From the NCBI GenBank assembly GCA_019748235.1, contig JAIEPU010000106.1, forward strand, positions 1-44,225: a DNA stretch of 44,225 bases, in the 5' to 3' direction. The stretch comes from a bacterium. Lineage in GTDB: Bacteria; Planctomycetota; Planctomycetia; Kolteriales; Kolteriaceae. Of this stretch, positions 29,490 through 38,017 are shown piece after piece. The notes under the pieces are model-generated. The model searched no databases, was not told the DNA's origin, and saw only the letters and a program-made list of their open reading frames with translations. Position numbers and translations under genes: made by a program. How positions within the stretch are numbered: position 1 is the stretch's first letter; each line of letters starts with the position of its first letter.

Positions 29490-31295
29490 TTATCGGCCTC
29501 GACCGCCACGTCCTCCTCCGCTACCACCACCGATTCCGATTCCACCACCCCAGCGTGATCCACCGATGATCCCTTGGAGGATTGATCCACCAGTGCTTCG
29601 GCGTGATGAGTCATTGTCACGCCATTGGCTACCGTATCCACTGCCGCGCTGTTGGTATCCGCCGTTGTTGTAATCACCATACTCCGAGTAACCACTGCTC
29701 GGAACAGGCTGGGTGGTGACCGGTGTCGATGCGACCGGCTGTTCGAAGAGCGCGCTCTTTTGAATGTACCCCTTTAGCTTCTCGCTACCATCAACCGACG
29801 TCACCCAGAACCATTCCCCCTCGACAATCCGCGAGACAATCACAATCTGTCCCTGCTTGACCTTTCCCTTGACGTCGTTTGTCTTGACGTTATTGCCGAC
29901 CACGAGTTCAGCCGTTGCGGCTTTCACAGGGAATGGAATGCCTGGCAACCCGGCTGCCATGTGATCGATCAAAGCTTTGTCGATATCTCCTTTCTGACCA
30001 CGTGAAAGGAATGCGGCTCCGCGACCTTTGCGAGCTTCTTTTGAGATCGATCCATCAACGCTCTTATCATCAATGATCGCGGTATATGCGATGATTGCGT
30101 TTTCGTAGTCACCTTGCTGCAAATAGCTGTCACCCTGTTTGAGAAGAGGCGAGTCAATGCTCTTCGTCGGCTCTTCGATTTTCTTGGCTGCTGCCGGAGG
30201 AGTAACCATGGCGACTTCCACGGGAGCCTTCTCAACAATCGGCTTTTCCGACGCAGGCTTCTCGCTGGCCTTCTCCACCTTCTCCTCTTGTTGAGGCTTT
30301 TCCTCCGCGACTTTTTCTTCCGCTACCTTTTCCTCTTCACCTTTTTTGTCATCGGAAAGCCCGAGTTGGCTGGCAACTTCCACCGGCTTCCTTTCGCGAC
30401 GAACGACGTTTCGAACGTGGGATTCGTCGGGAACAATCGCCAAATCGAACCGACCCACCATCTCACCACGCATCATCGGCCGCTGAACGATTCCGTGAGA
30501 CCTCGCGACGTGGATCTTGGTCTTTTCATGAGCGTAGTAGTAAAGCTCATCGAGCGAGATCCGTCCGTTCTTATTTCCACCAATGTCGACGTTCGAGTCG
30601 GCTGGCCCTTCAAGTCCCTCGATCACGTAGTTCATGAACACGCCGTGCTGAAGCTCGGGATCTTCGGCGGAAAGCTGATGTGGCTCGCAGCTCGACATGA
30701 CGATCAGTCCGCGTGGAGGAGCTTGTACTTGCAATGCAAGGTTGTCCGCCAATCTCCCGGCACGGAACCCGCGTACGATTGGCTCGTTTCGGCAGGCATC
30801 GACGATGAGCAGTTTTTCCCCTGCTGGGCATTGCTCCATCATGTCGTAGATTCGATTGATTTCGACAAGGCTACCCGTTCCATCCAGATTGGCATCCGTT
30901 GGACAGAGATAGCTCTGACCATCGATGTGAACGCCGTGACCACTGAAGGCAACGAGAACGACGTCATCCTTGTTCGCGAGTTGAAGGCGGAGCGATAGCT
31001 CACGCAGGATGTTCGCCTTCGTCGGGTGCATGCGAGACGACTTCGAACGATCGTTCATGAAGGTGATGTTGTCTGGAGCGAAGCCTGCGATTTCGAGATG
31101 CGCTCGCAGATCATCCATGTCGTTGTAGCAGTACTGCAGCTTGCTCAGAGGAGGAGCGTAATCATCAGCCCCGATCAACAAGGCGTACCGCTGAATCTTT
31201 CGGGTCGCGGGACGATCGTCATCTCCCCAGGCAGCATTCCCCGCAACAATGACGAGAAACAGCGAGCAACCAAGAAGGGGGGTGAAGCGGATCAT
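29490..31295 (-). CDS. Exported caspase-like (C14) peptidase with SH3-like domain and glycine-rich tail
   Basis: A 601-residue protein. ATG 31295 is chosen because AGGAG lies eight bases upstream and it begins a signal peptide (MIRFTPLLGCSLFLVIVAG); an in-frame start at 31412 would put 39 residues before it. The caspase fold spans residues 34-290, with catalytic His120 in 'AFSGHGVHIDG' and Cys168 in 'LLIVDACRNEP'. A Lys/Glu/Pro-rich repeat linker (about 310-375) follows, then a TPR-like pair ('SYLQQGDYENAIIAYTAII'), a bacterial SH3-like domain (about 455-520) and a Gly/Arg-rich low-complexity tail. Such orthocaspases cleave after basic residues in characterised cases. Substrate and role here are unknown. 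Confidence 0.9.
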   Translation of the reverse strand: MIRFTPLLGCSLFLVIVAGNAAWGDDDRPATRKIQRYALLIGADDYAPPLSKLQYCYNDMDDLRAHLEIAGFAPDNITFMNDRSKSSRMHPTKANILRELSLRLQLANKDDVVLVAFSGHGVHIDGQSYLCPTDANLDGTGSLVEINRIYDMMEQCPAGEKLLIVDACRNEPIVRGFRAGRLADNLALQVQAPPRGLIVMSSCEPHQLSAEDPELQHGVFMNYVIEGLEGPADSNVDIGGNKNGRISLDELYYYAHEKTKIHVARSHGIVQRPMMRGEMVGRFDLAIVPDESHVRNVVRRERKPVEVASQLGLSDDKKGEEEKVAEEKVAEEKPQQEEKVEKASEKPASEKPIVEKAPVEVAMVTPPAAAKKIEEPTKSIDSPLLKQGDSYLQQGDYENAIIAYTAIIDDKSVDGSISKEARKGRGAAFLSRGQKGDIDKALIDHMAAGLPGIPFPVKAATAELVVGNNVKTNDVKGKVKQGQIVIVSRIVEGEWFWVTSVDGSEKLKGYIQKSALFEQPVASTPVTTQPVPSSGYSEYGDYNNGGYQQRGSGYGSQWRDNDSSRRSTGGSILQGIIGGSRWGGGIGIGGGSGGGRGGRGR

Positions 31296-31560
31296 CTCTG
31301 TGACTCCTGACCATGCCGATTGCACGAACCCAGCGAAGGGGGGACGTGCGAGCGAAAGGGCATTCAAGCGATTCTGCGATAGATACTTGGGTAACGGCTT
31401 TTCCCGTCCCACACCCTATCATGGTTAGTTTACCCCGAAAGCGGACATTCATTTTTTGGAGACTTCGGAATTTGACAAAAGTAGATGCCAAGCTCCCACT
31501 TAAGGGGCATTGGTTCAAGGGATTAAGGGGGTGGCAATCGAGAAGTAGACAGACGAAGTA

Positions 31561-33036
31561 TCACTTCGGCACGGATAGGAAAGGAACGACCGTCGAACGA
31601 AATTCCGATGAGCGTGGATCGAAGTCAGAAGGACTGAGCCGACCCTCAGGAAAGGACAATAGCATTGATAGTTGTTTGAGCTTTTCGTTCTGGTCGGGCG
31701 AAAGATCGCCGTCATCTCGAAGGGCCCGAAACTCGATGAGAAGTTGCGCGGCGACGTCCCAATCCACAGCAGACGGATCATTCATCAGTTGCGAAATTCG
31801 CTCACTGAGACTCTGACGAAATGCTGCTAAGTTGAACTCAACTTTCTGCCCATCCCCTCCCTGCTGAACTTCCTTCATCGCATGGAGAAGAGCATCAGCA
31901 TTCTTCCCGATCTCATCGGGAGAAGTCATTGGATTCACGAGTGAGGAGTCGAGCTCTTTCCAACGTTCAAGGAGCGGCGCGGTCGATATCCCAGGGAAGA
32001 GCACGGCAGCCGCATCCGCAAAGGTGTTGCTGTAATAGTTTCCCCACTTTAACGATCCAGGAGAGGATGCCGACTTCGTCAGCCCCTGCTGGCGCCAAGC
32101 ATTCTCTTTCAAATCATGGTGACAACTAAAACACCGGTATTCAGCGAGTTCAGGCCATCCATTCTTTTCGCCAGTCTCCGACCGATATCTCAGGAGTTCC
32201 AGCCAAGCCCGCATGGCACTCCACTGCCCCGCCGCCCACCTTCTCAGATGCAAGTTCGCGCTTGAATCGTGTTCGTTCCAGTGAGGAGGCATCGCTTTTA
32301 GATACGCATTCAGATCGAACTGTAGTCGAGGATGTCCTGCGGCGATCAAGTCATGATTCACATCTCTGACCGGCAATCCCTGGGGACTGGTCGATGGCGG
32401 GGCCCCCACATGACACGCGGCGCAGGTCTTGGCCCGAGAGAGATCGTCCCCGAGCCAGACCATGTCATGAGCCGCATATGCCTCGCGTAACCGATGATCA
32501 ATATCAGGAGACTTCTCTTTCTTGAGCATCTCCCGCCACGCGTAGTGTTGATCCCGCCAACGATCCGCCCGACCATGGCAGGCTTCGCAACTGACTCCGT
32601 GAGTATCCCAGTGTCCACCGCTTGTGTCGGCCGTTCCAATAGTGGGGGTGCTATGACACGCAAGGCAACGAACATCCTGATCCGCGGGGATAGGGGTGGT
32701 GCCAGGGGGCGACAATCGAAGGGATATACTTTTCGCCAAATCGGACGAAAGGCTCTTCCATGCCTCGGCATGATGATCTCTGGTGGACCAAACGGTGCTT
32801 TCAAGCTGACTCAGGTCACCGTCCGAATGCGGAATAATATCTCCGTGACAGTTTCTCGCGGAGCAGGAATTATCCACCATCACGGGCATGGTGACCGGCG
32901 CTGGAGATTGGGTAATGTCGCTTGGTTTCCCTGCCGGCTTTTCTCGGAATTGCGGAATGGCCACAAATACGGCAATGAAAATCGCGACAGCTGAAAGGAT
33001 CATTGCCGGGTAACGGAGAACGGAAAGGGCGTTCAT
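31561..33036 (-). CDS. Pentaheme c-type cytochrome, third paralogue
   Basis: A 491-residue exported cytochrome with a hydrophobic N-terminus (residues 8-27). AAGGTGA precedes ATG 33036. Heme sites are CX4CH (CSARNCH), CLACH, CEACH, CAACH and CFSCHH, in the same order and spacing style as the cytochrome at 17230-18723, including 'NHDLIAAGHPRLQFDL' before the fifth site. This makes the two close paralogues. The C-terminal half is helical without further hemes. It is divergent from the cytochrome b / NuoEF cluster, sharing the 385-bp upstream region, and is a candidate periplasmic electron carrier for it. The caspase-like gene lies 265 bp downstream on the same strand. Confidence 0.9.
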   Translation of the reverse strand: MNALSVLRYPAMILSAVAIFIAVFVAIPQFREKPAGKPSDITQSPAPVTMPVMVDNSCSARNCHGDIIPHSDGDLSQLESTVWSTRDHHAEAWKSLSSDLAKSISLRLSPPGTTPIPADQDVRCLACHSTPTIGTADTSGGHWDTHGVSCEACHGRADRWRDQHYAWREMLKKEKSPDIDHRLREAYAAHDMVWLGDDLSRAKTCAACHVGAPPSTSPQGLPVRDVNHDLIAAGHPRLQFDLNAYLKAMPPHWNEHDSSANLHLRRWAAGQWSAMRAWLELLRYRSETGEKNGWPELAEYRCFSCHHDLKENAWRQQGLTKSASSPGSLKWGNYYSNTFADAAAVLFPGISTAPLLERWKELDSSLVNPMTSPDEIGKNADALLHAMKEVQQGGDGQKVEFNLAAFRQSLSERISQLMNDPSAVDWDVAAQLLIEFRALRDDGDLSPDQNEKLKQLSMLLSFPEGRLSPSDFDPRSSEFRSTVVPFLSVPK

Positions 33037-33421
33037 ACCATCACCTTGGCTTTAAAACACAGAGTCGATGCGAATTTCGGAATCTCACAAGTCAACTGAA
33101 TGATCCGTTCCGAATGATCCCTTATACCTTGCCGTCGGGACTCGCAAGAAGGGACAAGAGGCGAATTCTGTCAGCCGCTCGAGGATCAATTCTCGTCGTT
33201 CACGACCCGACGTTGTCGAGAAATTCCCGCACCGAGTCAATCCATGTCGCTCTTGAGAGTAACTCGATTGACTTAATCACACCTCATGCCGTAGCCTAAC
33301 AACCGGTTGAAGAGGCCAACCATCCACGACTCTAAGCCGTCTTGGGGGTTGAGTGCTCTCAACTGGTTCTGATCGAGCCAGTCACAGAAGCGTCCAAATT
33401 CCGAGGAAATGCACCAGCCCC
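33037..33421. other. Divergent intergenic region of about 385 bp upstream of the redox cluster
   Basis: It lies between the third pentaheme cytochrome (minus) and the membrane cytochrome b-like gene (plus). It holds an 8-bp inverted repeat at 33235-33273. Nothing resembling a tRNA or a small conserved protein was seen, and no strong promoter could be read. Confidence 0.4.
33235..33273. promoter_or_regulatory. 8-bp inverted repeat in the shared upstream region
   Basis: AGTCAATC (33235-33242) and GATTGACT (33266-33273) are perfect reverse complements 23 bases apart. They are placed about 200 bp upstream of one gene and 150 bp upstream of the other, consistent with two operator half-sites. Confidence 0.3.
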
Positions 33422-34402
33422 ATGCTGCTGAACCGACAGACCTGGCCACAACATCGCGGATGGGTAGCTGCGTCTCTCGTCATCGTACTCATTTTCCTCG
33501 TCCTGTTCGTGATCGAAGCCTACCTGTCTCACTCTTGGCCAACCGGGAGCAGCGATGTCGGACTCATCGCGGGGATGTTCGCGGGGGGATTGATTCTCTT
33601 TGAAATGGGTATCTGGGTTCGAAAGCGAGTTCGAACGTGGCGTCGGCTCGGTCGCGCTAAAGTGTGGATGATCGCTCACATTTGGCTCGGGTTGATCATC
33701 ATCCCTATCTCCTTCATTCACAGCGGATGGCAATGGGGTGGACCGCTTAGCACCAGCCTAATGGTCCTGTTGATACTGGTCGTCGGTAGCGGGATCTTTG
33801 GATTCGTGGTTCAACAATTTGTTCCGAATCAAATGTTCAAGGAAGTACCGGCAGAAACGATCTATTCACAAATCGACAACATCGTCCGTTACTATCGCGA
33901 CGACGCGATCGGGCTCGTCCAAGCCGCGTGCGGAACCGAATCATTGAACTTAGAATCGACCTATTCGCTCAGCCAGGAATTCGATCTCGCGGAGTCCCAG
34001 ACTTATCATGTCCTCTCGGTCACCCAATCCCTCGGTGAGATACAGGGAAAGGTCTTTCACACAAAGTCCCGTGAATCGTTCGTGCAGCATTCTCCCGAGT
34101 TGATTGATTTCTTTACGGATTACGTCGACCCTTTCCTGCAGCCCGGTTCGGTTGCTTCGCTCCCCTTGGCTGATTCGGCACACGCGAACAATCTTTTCGA
34201 ACAGTTAAGACGCAACGTCGATCCAAAGCTCCGACCGACCGCGAAACAATTGCAAGAGCTTTGCGATCAACGGAGGCAACTCGTCCGCCAAGCCCAATTG
34301 CATTGGTTGTTGCATGGTTGGCTTTTGGTTCATCTGCCGTTGTCCGTCGCGCTTGTGGCACTTTTGTTCGCGCACGCGTTCGTCGCGCTTCGCTATATGT
34401 AA
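33422..34402 (+). CDS. Membrane diheme cytochrome b-like protein
   Basis: A 326-residue integral membrane protein with about five transmembrane helices: residues 14-34, 46-66, 82-102, 110-131 and 296-321. The third helix carries His86 and His100 and the last carries His304 and His318. Both pairs are His-x13-His, the spacing that holds two stacked b hemes in bc1-type cytochrome b. No standard cytochrome b family could be named. Residues about 140-290 form a soluble domain between the last two helices. The proposed job is to pass electrons across the membrane between cytoplasmic Fe-S partners and the decaheme cytochrome encoded 95 bp downstream. The start is ATG 33422; an in-frame GTG at 33353 is the alternative, and neither has an ideal ribosome binding site. 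Confidence 0.75.
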   Translation: MLLNRQTWPQHRGWVAASLVIVLIFLVLFVIEAYLSHSWPTGSSDVGLIAGMFAGGLILFEMGIWVRKRVRTWRRLGRAKVWMIAHIWLGLIIIPISFIHSGWQWGGPLSTSLMVLLILVVGSGIFGFVVQQFVPNQMFKEVPAETIYSQIDNIVRYYRDDAIGLVQAACGTESLNLESTYSLSQEFDLAESQTYHVLSVTQSLGEIQGKVFHTKSRESFVQHSPELIDFFTDYVDPFLQPGSVASLPLADSAHANNLFEQLRRNVDPKLRPTAKQLQELCDQRRQLVRQAQLHWLLHGWLLVHLPLSVALVALLFAHAFVALRYM

Positions 34403-34497
34403 AGTCATAATTCCAAAGGCATGAAGAGAACGGAATGTTTAGCACTTCAGAAAACAGGATTGAAGTGATCAAATAGCACCGGGGAAAGTTAGCGTTC

Positions 34498-36234
34498 ATG
34501 GCGGATTCACGTTCATCGTCGTCGTCCGATGACCGCACCTCAAAAGGGCGCGCGAAACGTATCCCGCTAGACTACTACAAAAAGCCCGATCTCGTGGGCA
34601 ATCTCAAAACCGCGGCCACTGCGATCGTTGGTGTCATCCTGCTTCTTTGGATCGTGCGAAGTATCGACTTCTCGAATCTGATTCAAGGAAAGGATCCTCT
34701 TTCAGCAGCCGCGAAGAGAGATTCCTCGCACGGCGAGCTCTCCTTTCATCACGCCGCATGGGACACGAAATGCGAGGCCTGCCACCTTTCGTTTCGTCCG
34801 ATCAAAGGAGGTGATGTCATCACCGGCCTCGTCGGACGACCCGATCTCGTCAATCAGAATTGCCAGACGTGCCACGCCGGCCCTCCGCACCATCAAAACA
34901 TCAAAGAAACCAGACAAATAAATGAATGTACCGCCTGTCATAGCGAGCATAAGGGGCGGAACTTCTCCCTGGTCGACTTGAAGGATCGATCGTGCACGCA
35001 GTGTCATTCGAATCTTGCTGAGGCGATGGCTCACCCGAATGACAAATTGGACGATGCCGATAAAAACATCGACAAATTCACGGTCGATTCGCACCCTGAG
35101 TTCCGGGCCGTTAGAGAGCAAGAGGGGAAAGCTCCGCGCGATCCGTCGCATCTCAAGTTCAATCACGCCCTCCATATGAACCTGGGGATGGCAGCGCCGG
35201 GTGGAAAGCCGTTCTTTAAGTATTCAGGCATAACCTCGAACAAAGAACAGTATGGCCACACCTCCACTCCCGACGAGTTCGTTCAACTCTCGTGCACCAA
35301 TTGCCATCAATCGACCGCTAATCTGGCTGACGGAGGTTCTGCACTCATTGATGAACGAAATTTCGTGCCGGTTCAATTCAACAACCACTGCATCGGCTGC
35401 CATTCGTTGGACGTTCCAAAACAACCGACGGAATTGATCGCGAATGCCGCGAAGAATTGGAGCAAGACGCCCGAGGAAGCGAGAGCCGCCTCTCCAATGC
35501 CTAGCACGATCGCCATTCCGCACGGCGAGCAGCCCTCTCGCCTCAAAGAACTACTGCAAAGCACCTATTTCAAGGAACTACTCTCACACGACAAAACAAC
35601 GGCCTCGGAATTGAGTGAACCGCTGGAGATGCCGGGCCCACAAAAGGAGATGGCAAGAAAGCTCCAGGCGACAGTTGATAGCGAAGTGAACTTCGCTGAA
35701 GAGATTTTATATCTGGGTCAACAAACCTGTTCGAAGTGCCACTCATATGTCTCCACCGATGGCAAATCACGCTGGTTTGAGGAGAAACAACTGACGTCGG
35801 AACAGCAAGCCGGTTTCGAAAAGGCGATCGCCACCAATGAATTCAAAGTGGAACCGACCAGCGTTCCTTCGAATTGGATGCCGCGGGCGGTCTTCTCTCA
35901 TAAAAGCCATCGTGCGGTGGACTGCCAACAGTGCCATGCCGCCGCCCATCCTTTGAGTGACAATCGATCTGTTTCATCGCAAGACGTCATGTTGCCCGGC
36001 ATCAGCAACTGCGTTCAATGCCATGCTCCACACCAAAACACGCCCAACGGTCCGATCGGTGGAGTTCGTCACGACTGCGTCGAATGTCATCGTTATCACG
36101 ATGTCAATCTCATGATCGATCAATCACCGCGACCATCAGCCCCCGATCAGCAAAGAAGCATCGAAGAGTTTCTTTCGCCCGCTTCGGCGCAATCGAGTGA
36201 TACCGGCAAGTCAAACAGTGAAAACGGGAGGTGA
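34498..36234 (+). CDS. Membrane-anchored decaheme c-type cytochrome
   Basis: A 578-residue protein with a charged, Ser-rich cytoplasmic tail (residues 1-35), one transmembrane helix (about 38-54) and a large periplasmic heme domain. Ten CXXCH sites are visible, with Cys at 92, 122, 144, 166, 266, 298, 411, 476, 505 and 527. 'ELSFHHAAW', 'LKFNHALHMNLG' and 'VFSHKSHRAVDCQQCH' supply candidate axial histidines, typical of class III/NapC-like multiheme proteins. GGGGAAAG precedes ATG 34498. Its stop lies five bases before the NuoEF start, which suggests translational coupling. It probably takes electrons from, or gives them to, the neighbouring cytochrome b. The final acceptor is unknown. Confidence 0.92.
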   Translation: MADSRSSSSSDDRTSKGRAKRIPLDYYKKPDLVGNLKTAATAIVGVILLLWIVRSIDFSNLIQGKDPLSAAAKRDSSHGELSFHHAAWDTKCEACHLSFRPIKGGDVITGLVGRPDLVNQNCQTCHAGPPHHQNIKETRQINECTACHSEHKGRNFSLVDLKDRSCTQCHSNLAEAMAHPNDKLDDADKNIDKFTVDSHPEFRAVREQEGKAPRDPSHLKFNHALHMNLGMAAPGGKPFFKYSGITSNKEQYGHTSTPDEFVQLSCTNCHQSTANLADGGSALIDERNFVPVQFNNHCIGCHSLDVPKQPTELIANAAKNWSKTPEEARAASPMPSTIAIPHGEQPSRLKELLQSTYFKELLSHDKTTASELSEPLEMPGPQKEMARKLQATVDSEVNFAEEILYLGQQTCSKCHSYVSTDGKSRWFEEKQLTSEQQAGFEKAIATNEFKVEPTSVPSNWMPRAVFSHKSHRAVDCQQCHAAAHPLSDNRSVSSQDVMLPGISNCVQCHAPHQNTPNGPIGGVRHDCVECHRYHDVNLMIDQSPRPSAPDQQRSIEEFLSPASAQSSDTGKSNSENGR

Positions 36235-36239
36235 CGACT

Positions 36240-38006
36240 ATGAGCGCCGAGCCATCAGCGAAGATCGTCCCCCGTTTAATCAAGCTGCAAAAGGAATGCG
36301 GCGGTTATCTTCCCCAGGAACGGATGAGGGACCTCGCCGAGGAGTTGGAAGTACCGCTGTATCGCTTGCAAGCGGTCGCCAGCTTCTTTTCGCATTTCCG
36401 CTTCGACCCGCCTCCTCGGGTAGAAGTCTTGGTCTGTCGCGACATGGCGTGCCATATGGCGGGCGCCGAATCTCTCTGCGATGGACTGGAATCATTGGCT
36501 GCTGAAATTGGCGGCAAGCAAATCCATATCGCCGGCACGTCGTGCCTGGGTCGATGCGATCAACCAGTGGCGATCTCGATCAATGACCGGTATTACTGCG
36601 GCCGCGACGAATTCGAAATAGCCGACCTCGTTCGGGCTGCGATGGACCGAGAAGCATCCATCGACCGCAACCACCGGGCGGACGCAGGGTCCCTCAAGCC
36701 GACGGGATGGAATATCGATCCCTACGACGGAGAACCTCGCTTCACGGTGCTCAAGTCACTTCTTCAGGCCGACGACTTCGAAGCGGCTCGGGAGAAGTTT
36801 CTCAAATCCATCGAAGAGTCGGGTCTTGTCGGTAAAGGAGGTCCGGGCGCAGGGCCGGTGAAAAAGTGGCGAGCCGTCATCAACGCGCCGGGCAAGACCA
36901 AATATGTCGTTTGCAATGCCGATGAAAGCGAGCCCGGAACGTTTAAGGATCGCGAGCTCATGCTTCGCGTTCCCCACCTCGTGGTCGAAGGAGTGTTGAT
37001 CGCCTGCGCCGTTCTCGATGCGGAAAAGGGATACATCTATGTCCGTCACGAATATCCCGAACAAGTCAAAATGCTCGAGAGAGCCATCGCACAGGCTAAG
37101 GCGATCGGACTCAAACGCAAGCGACCCGATGGGTCAGAGCTCAGGTTTGACGTCGACGTATTCGTCAGTCCTGGAAATTACATCTGCGGTGAGCAGTCCG
37201 CCTTGATCGAGGTGATTGAGGGGAAACGGGCCGAGCCGCGGCAGCGTCCCCCCGACCTGGAAATTCAAGGATTATTCGGCAAACCGACACTGGTCAATAA
37301 TGTCGAAACCTTGGCATGGATTCCTTCCATCATCACGCGCGGCGGAAAATGGTATGCCGATTTAGGCATCAACGGCGCGAAAGGAATGCGATATTCTTCG
37401 ATCAGCGGCGATGTGAAGAATCCAGGCGTCTATGAAGTGCCGCTCGGCATCACCGTCGGCGAACTGCTTGACCTGTGCGGTGGCATGGCCGGCGGTGACA
37501 CGTTCAAGGCGTTCGCTCCCTCTGGGCCATCGGGAGGATTTCTCCCTCGTTATATCCCAAGAGACAAACTCCCCGCGTCGTTCGTGCAGTCGGTACTCTC
37601 CGCCGAGGAGAAAGCTTACGATCTTTTCAAGCTGCCCCTCGATAACAACTACTTCCGTTACCAATTGAAGGGAACGATGATGCTGGGGGCCGCTCACGTT
37701 TTTTACGGCTCGCGACGTCGTCTTCTGGATGAAGCCATTAATAACACCGAGTTCTATCGCAATGAATCATGCGGCAAATGCGTTCCCTGCCGAATGGGAT
37801 GCCAAAAACTCGTTGAGATCGGCCATCATCATCTCAGCGGTCCCAACGCTCCCGAGATGATCGATCTCGTCGAAGAGTTGGGAGAGGTGATGTCTTCGAG
37901 TTCCATTTGCGGATTGGGTCAAGTCGCCGCGAACCCGCTTTTATCGTTGATTGAATTCTTTCCCGATGAAGCCGTTCGTCGCGGATCATCTTTTCAGAGC
38001 GTGTAG
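36240..38006 (+). CDS. Fused NuoE-NuoF flavoprotein, NADH dehydrogenase module
   Basis: A 588-residue cytoplasmic protein starting at ATG 36240 after GGGAGG; the upstream gene ends five bases before. Residues 1-140 are NuoE-like with 2Fe-2S ligands Cys66, Cys71, Cys102 and Cys106. Residues 150-588 are NuoF-like. 'NADESEPGTFKDRELM' (from Asn226) forms the FMN site, and SCGKCVPCRMG plus a later Cys (Cys511, 514, 517, 557) hold the 4Fe-4S cluster. The usual GRGGAGFPTG nucleotide loop is replaced by GKGGPGAGPV (198-207), so NADH is not certain as the partner. Similar fusions occur in HoxF- and FdsB-type enzymes. No other complex I genes are nearby. It probably exchanges electrons between NAD(H) and the Fe-S protein encoded 11 bp downstream. 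Confidence 0.9.
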   Translation: MSAEPSAKIVPRLIKLQKECGGYLPQERMRDLAEELEVPLYRLQAVASFFSHFRFDPPPRVEVLVCRDMACHMAGAESLCDGLESLAAEIGGKQIHIAGTSCLGRCDQPVAISINDRYYCGRDEFEIADLVRAAMDREASIDRNHRADAGSLKPTGWNIDPYDGEPRFTVLKSLLQADDFEAAREKFLKSIEESGLVGKGGPGAGPVKKWRAVINAPGKTKYVVCNADESEPGTFKDRELMLRVPHLVVEGVLIACAVLDAEKGYIYVRHEYPEQVKMLERAIAQAKAIGLKRKRPDGSELRFDVDVFVSPGNYICGEQSALIEVIEGKRAEPRQRPPDLEIQGLFGKPTLVNNVETLAWIPSIITRGGKWYADLGINGAKGMRYSSISGDVKNPGVYEVPLGITVGELLDLCGGMAGGDTFKAFAPSGPSGGFLPRYIPRDKLPASFVQSVLSAEEKAYDLFKLPLDNNYFRYQLKGTMMLGAAHVFYGSRRRLLDEAINNTEFYRNESCGKCVPCRMGCQKLVEIGHHHLSGPNAPEMIDLVEELGEVMSSSSICGLGQVAANPLLSLIEFFPDEAVRRGSSFQSV

Positions 38007-38017
38007 AGGTAGCACCG

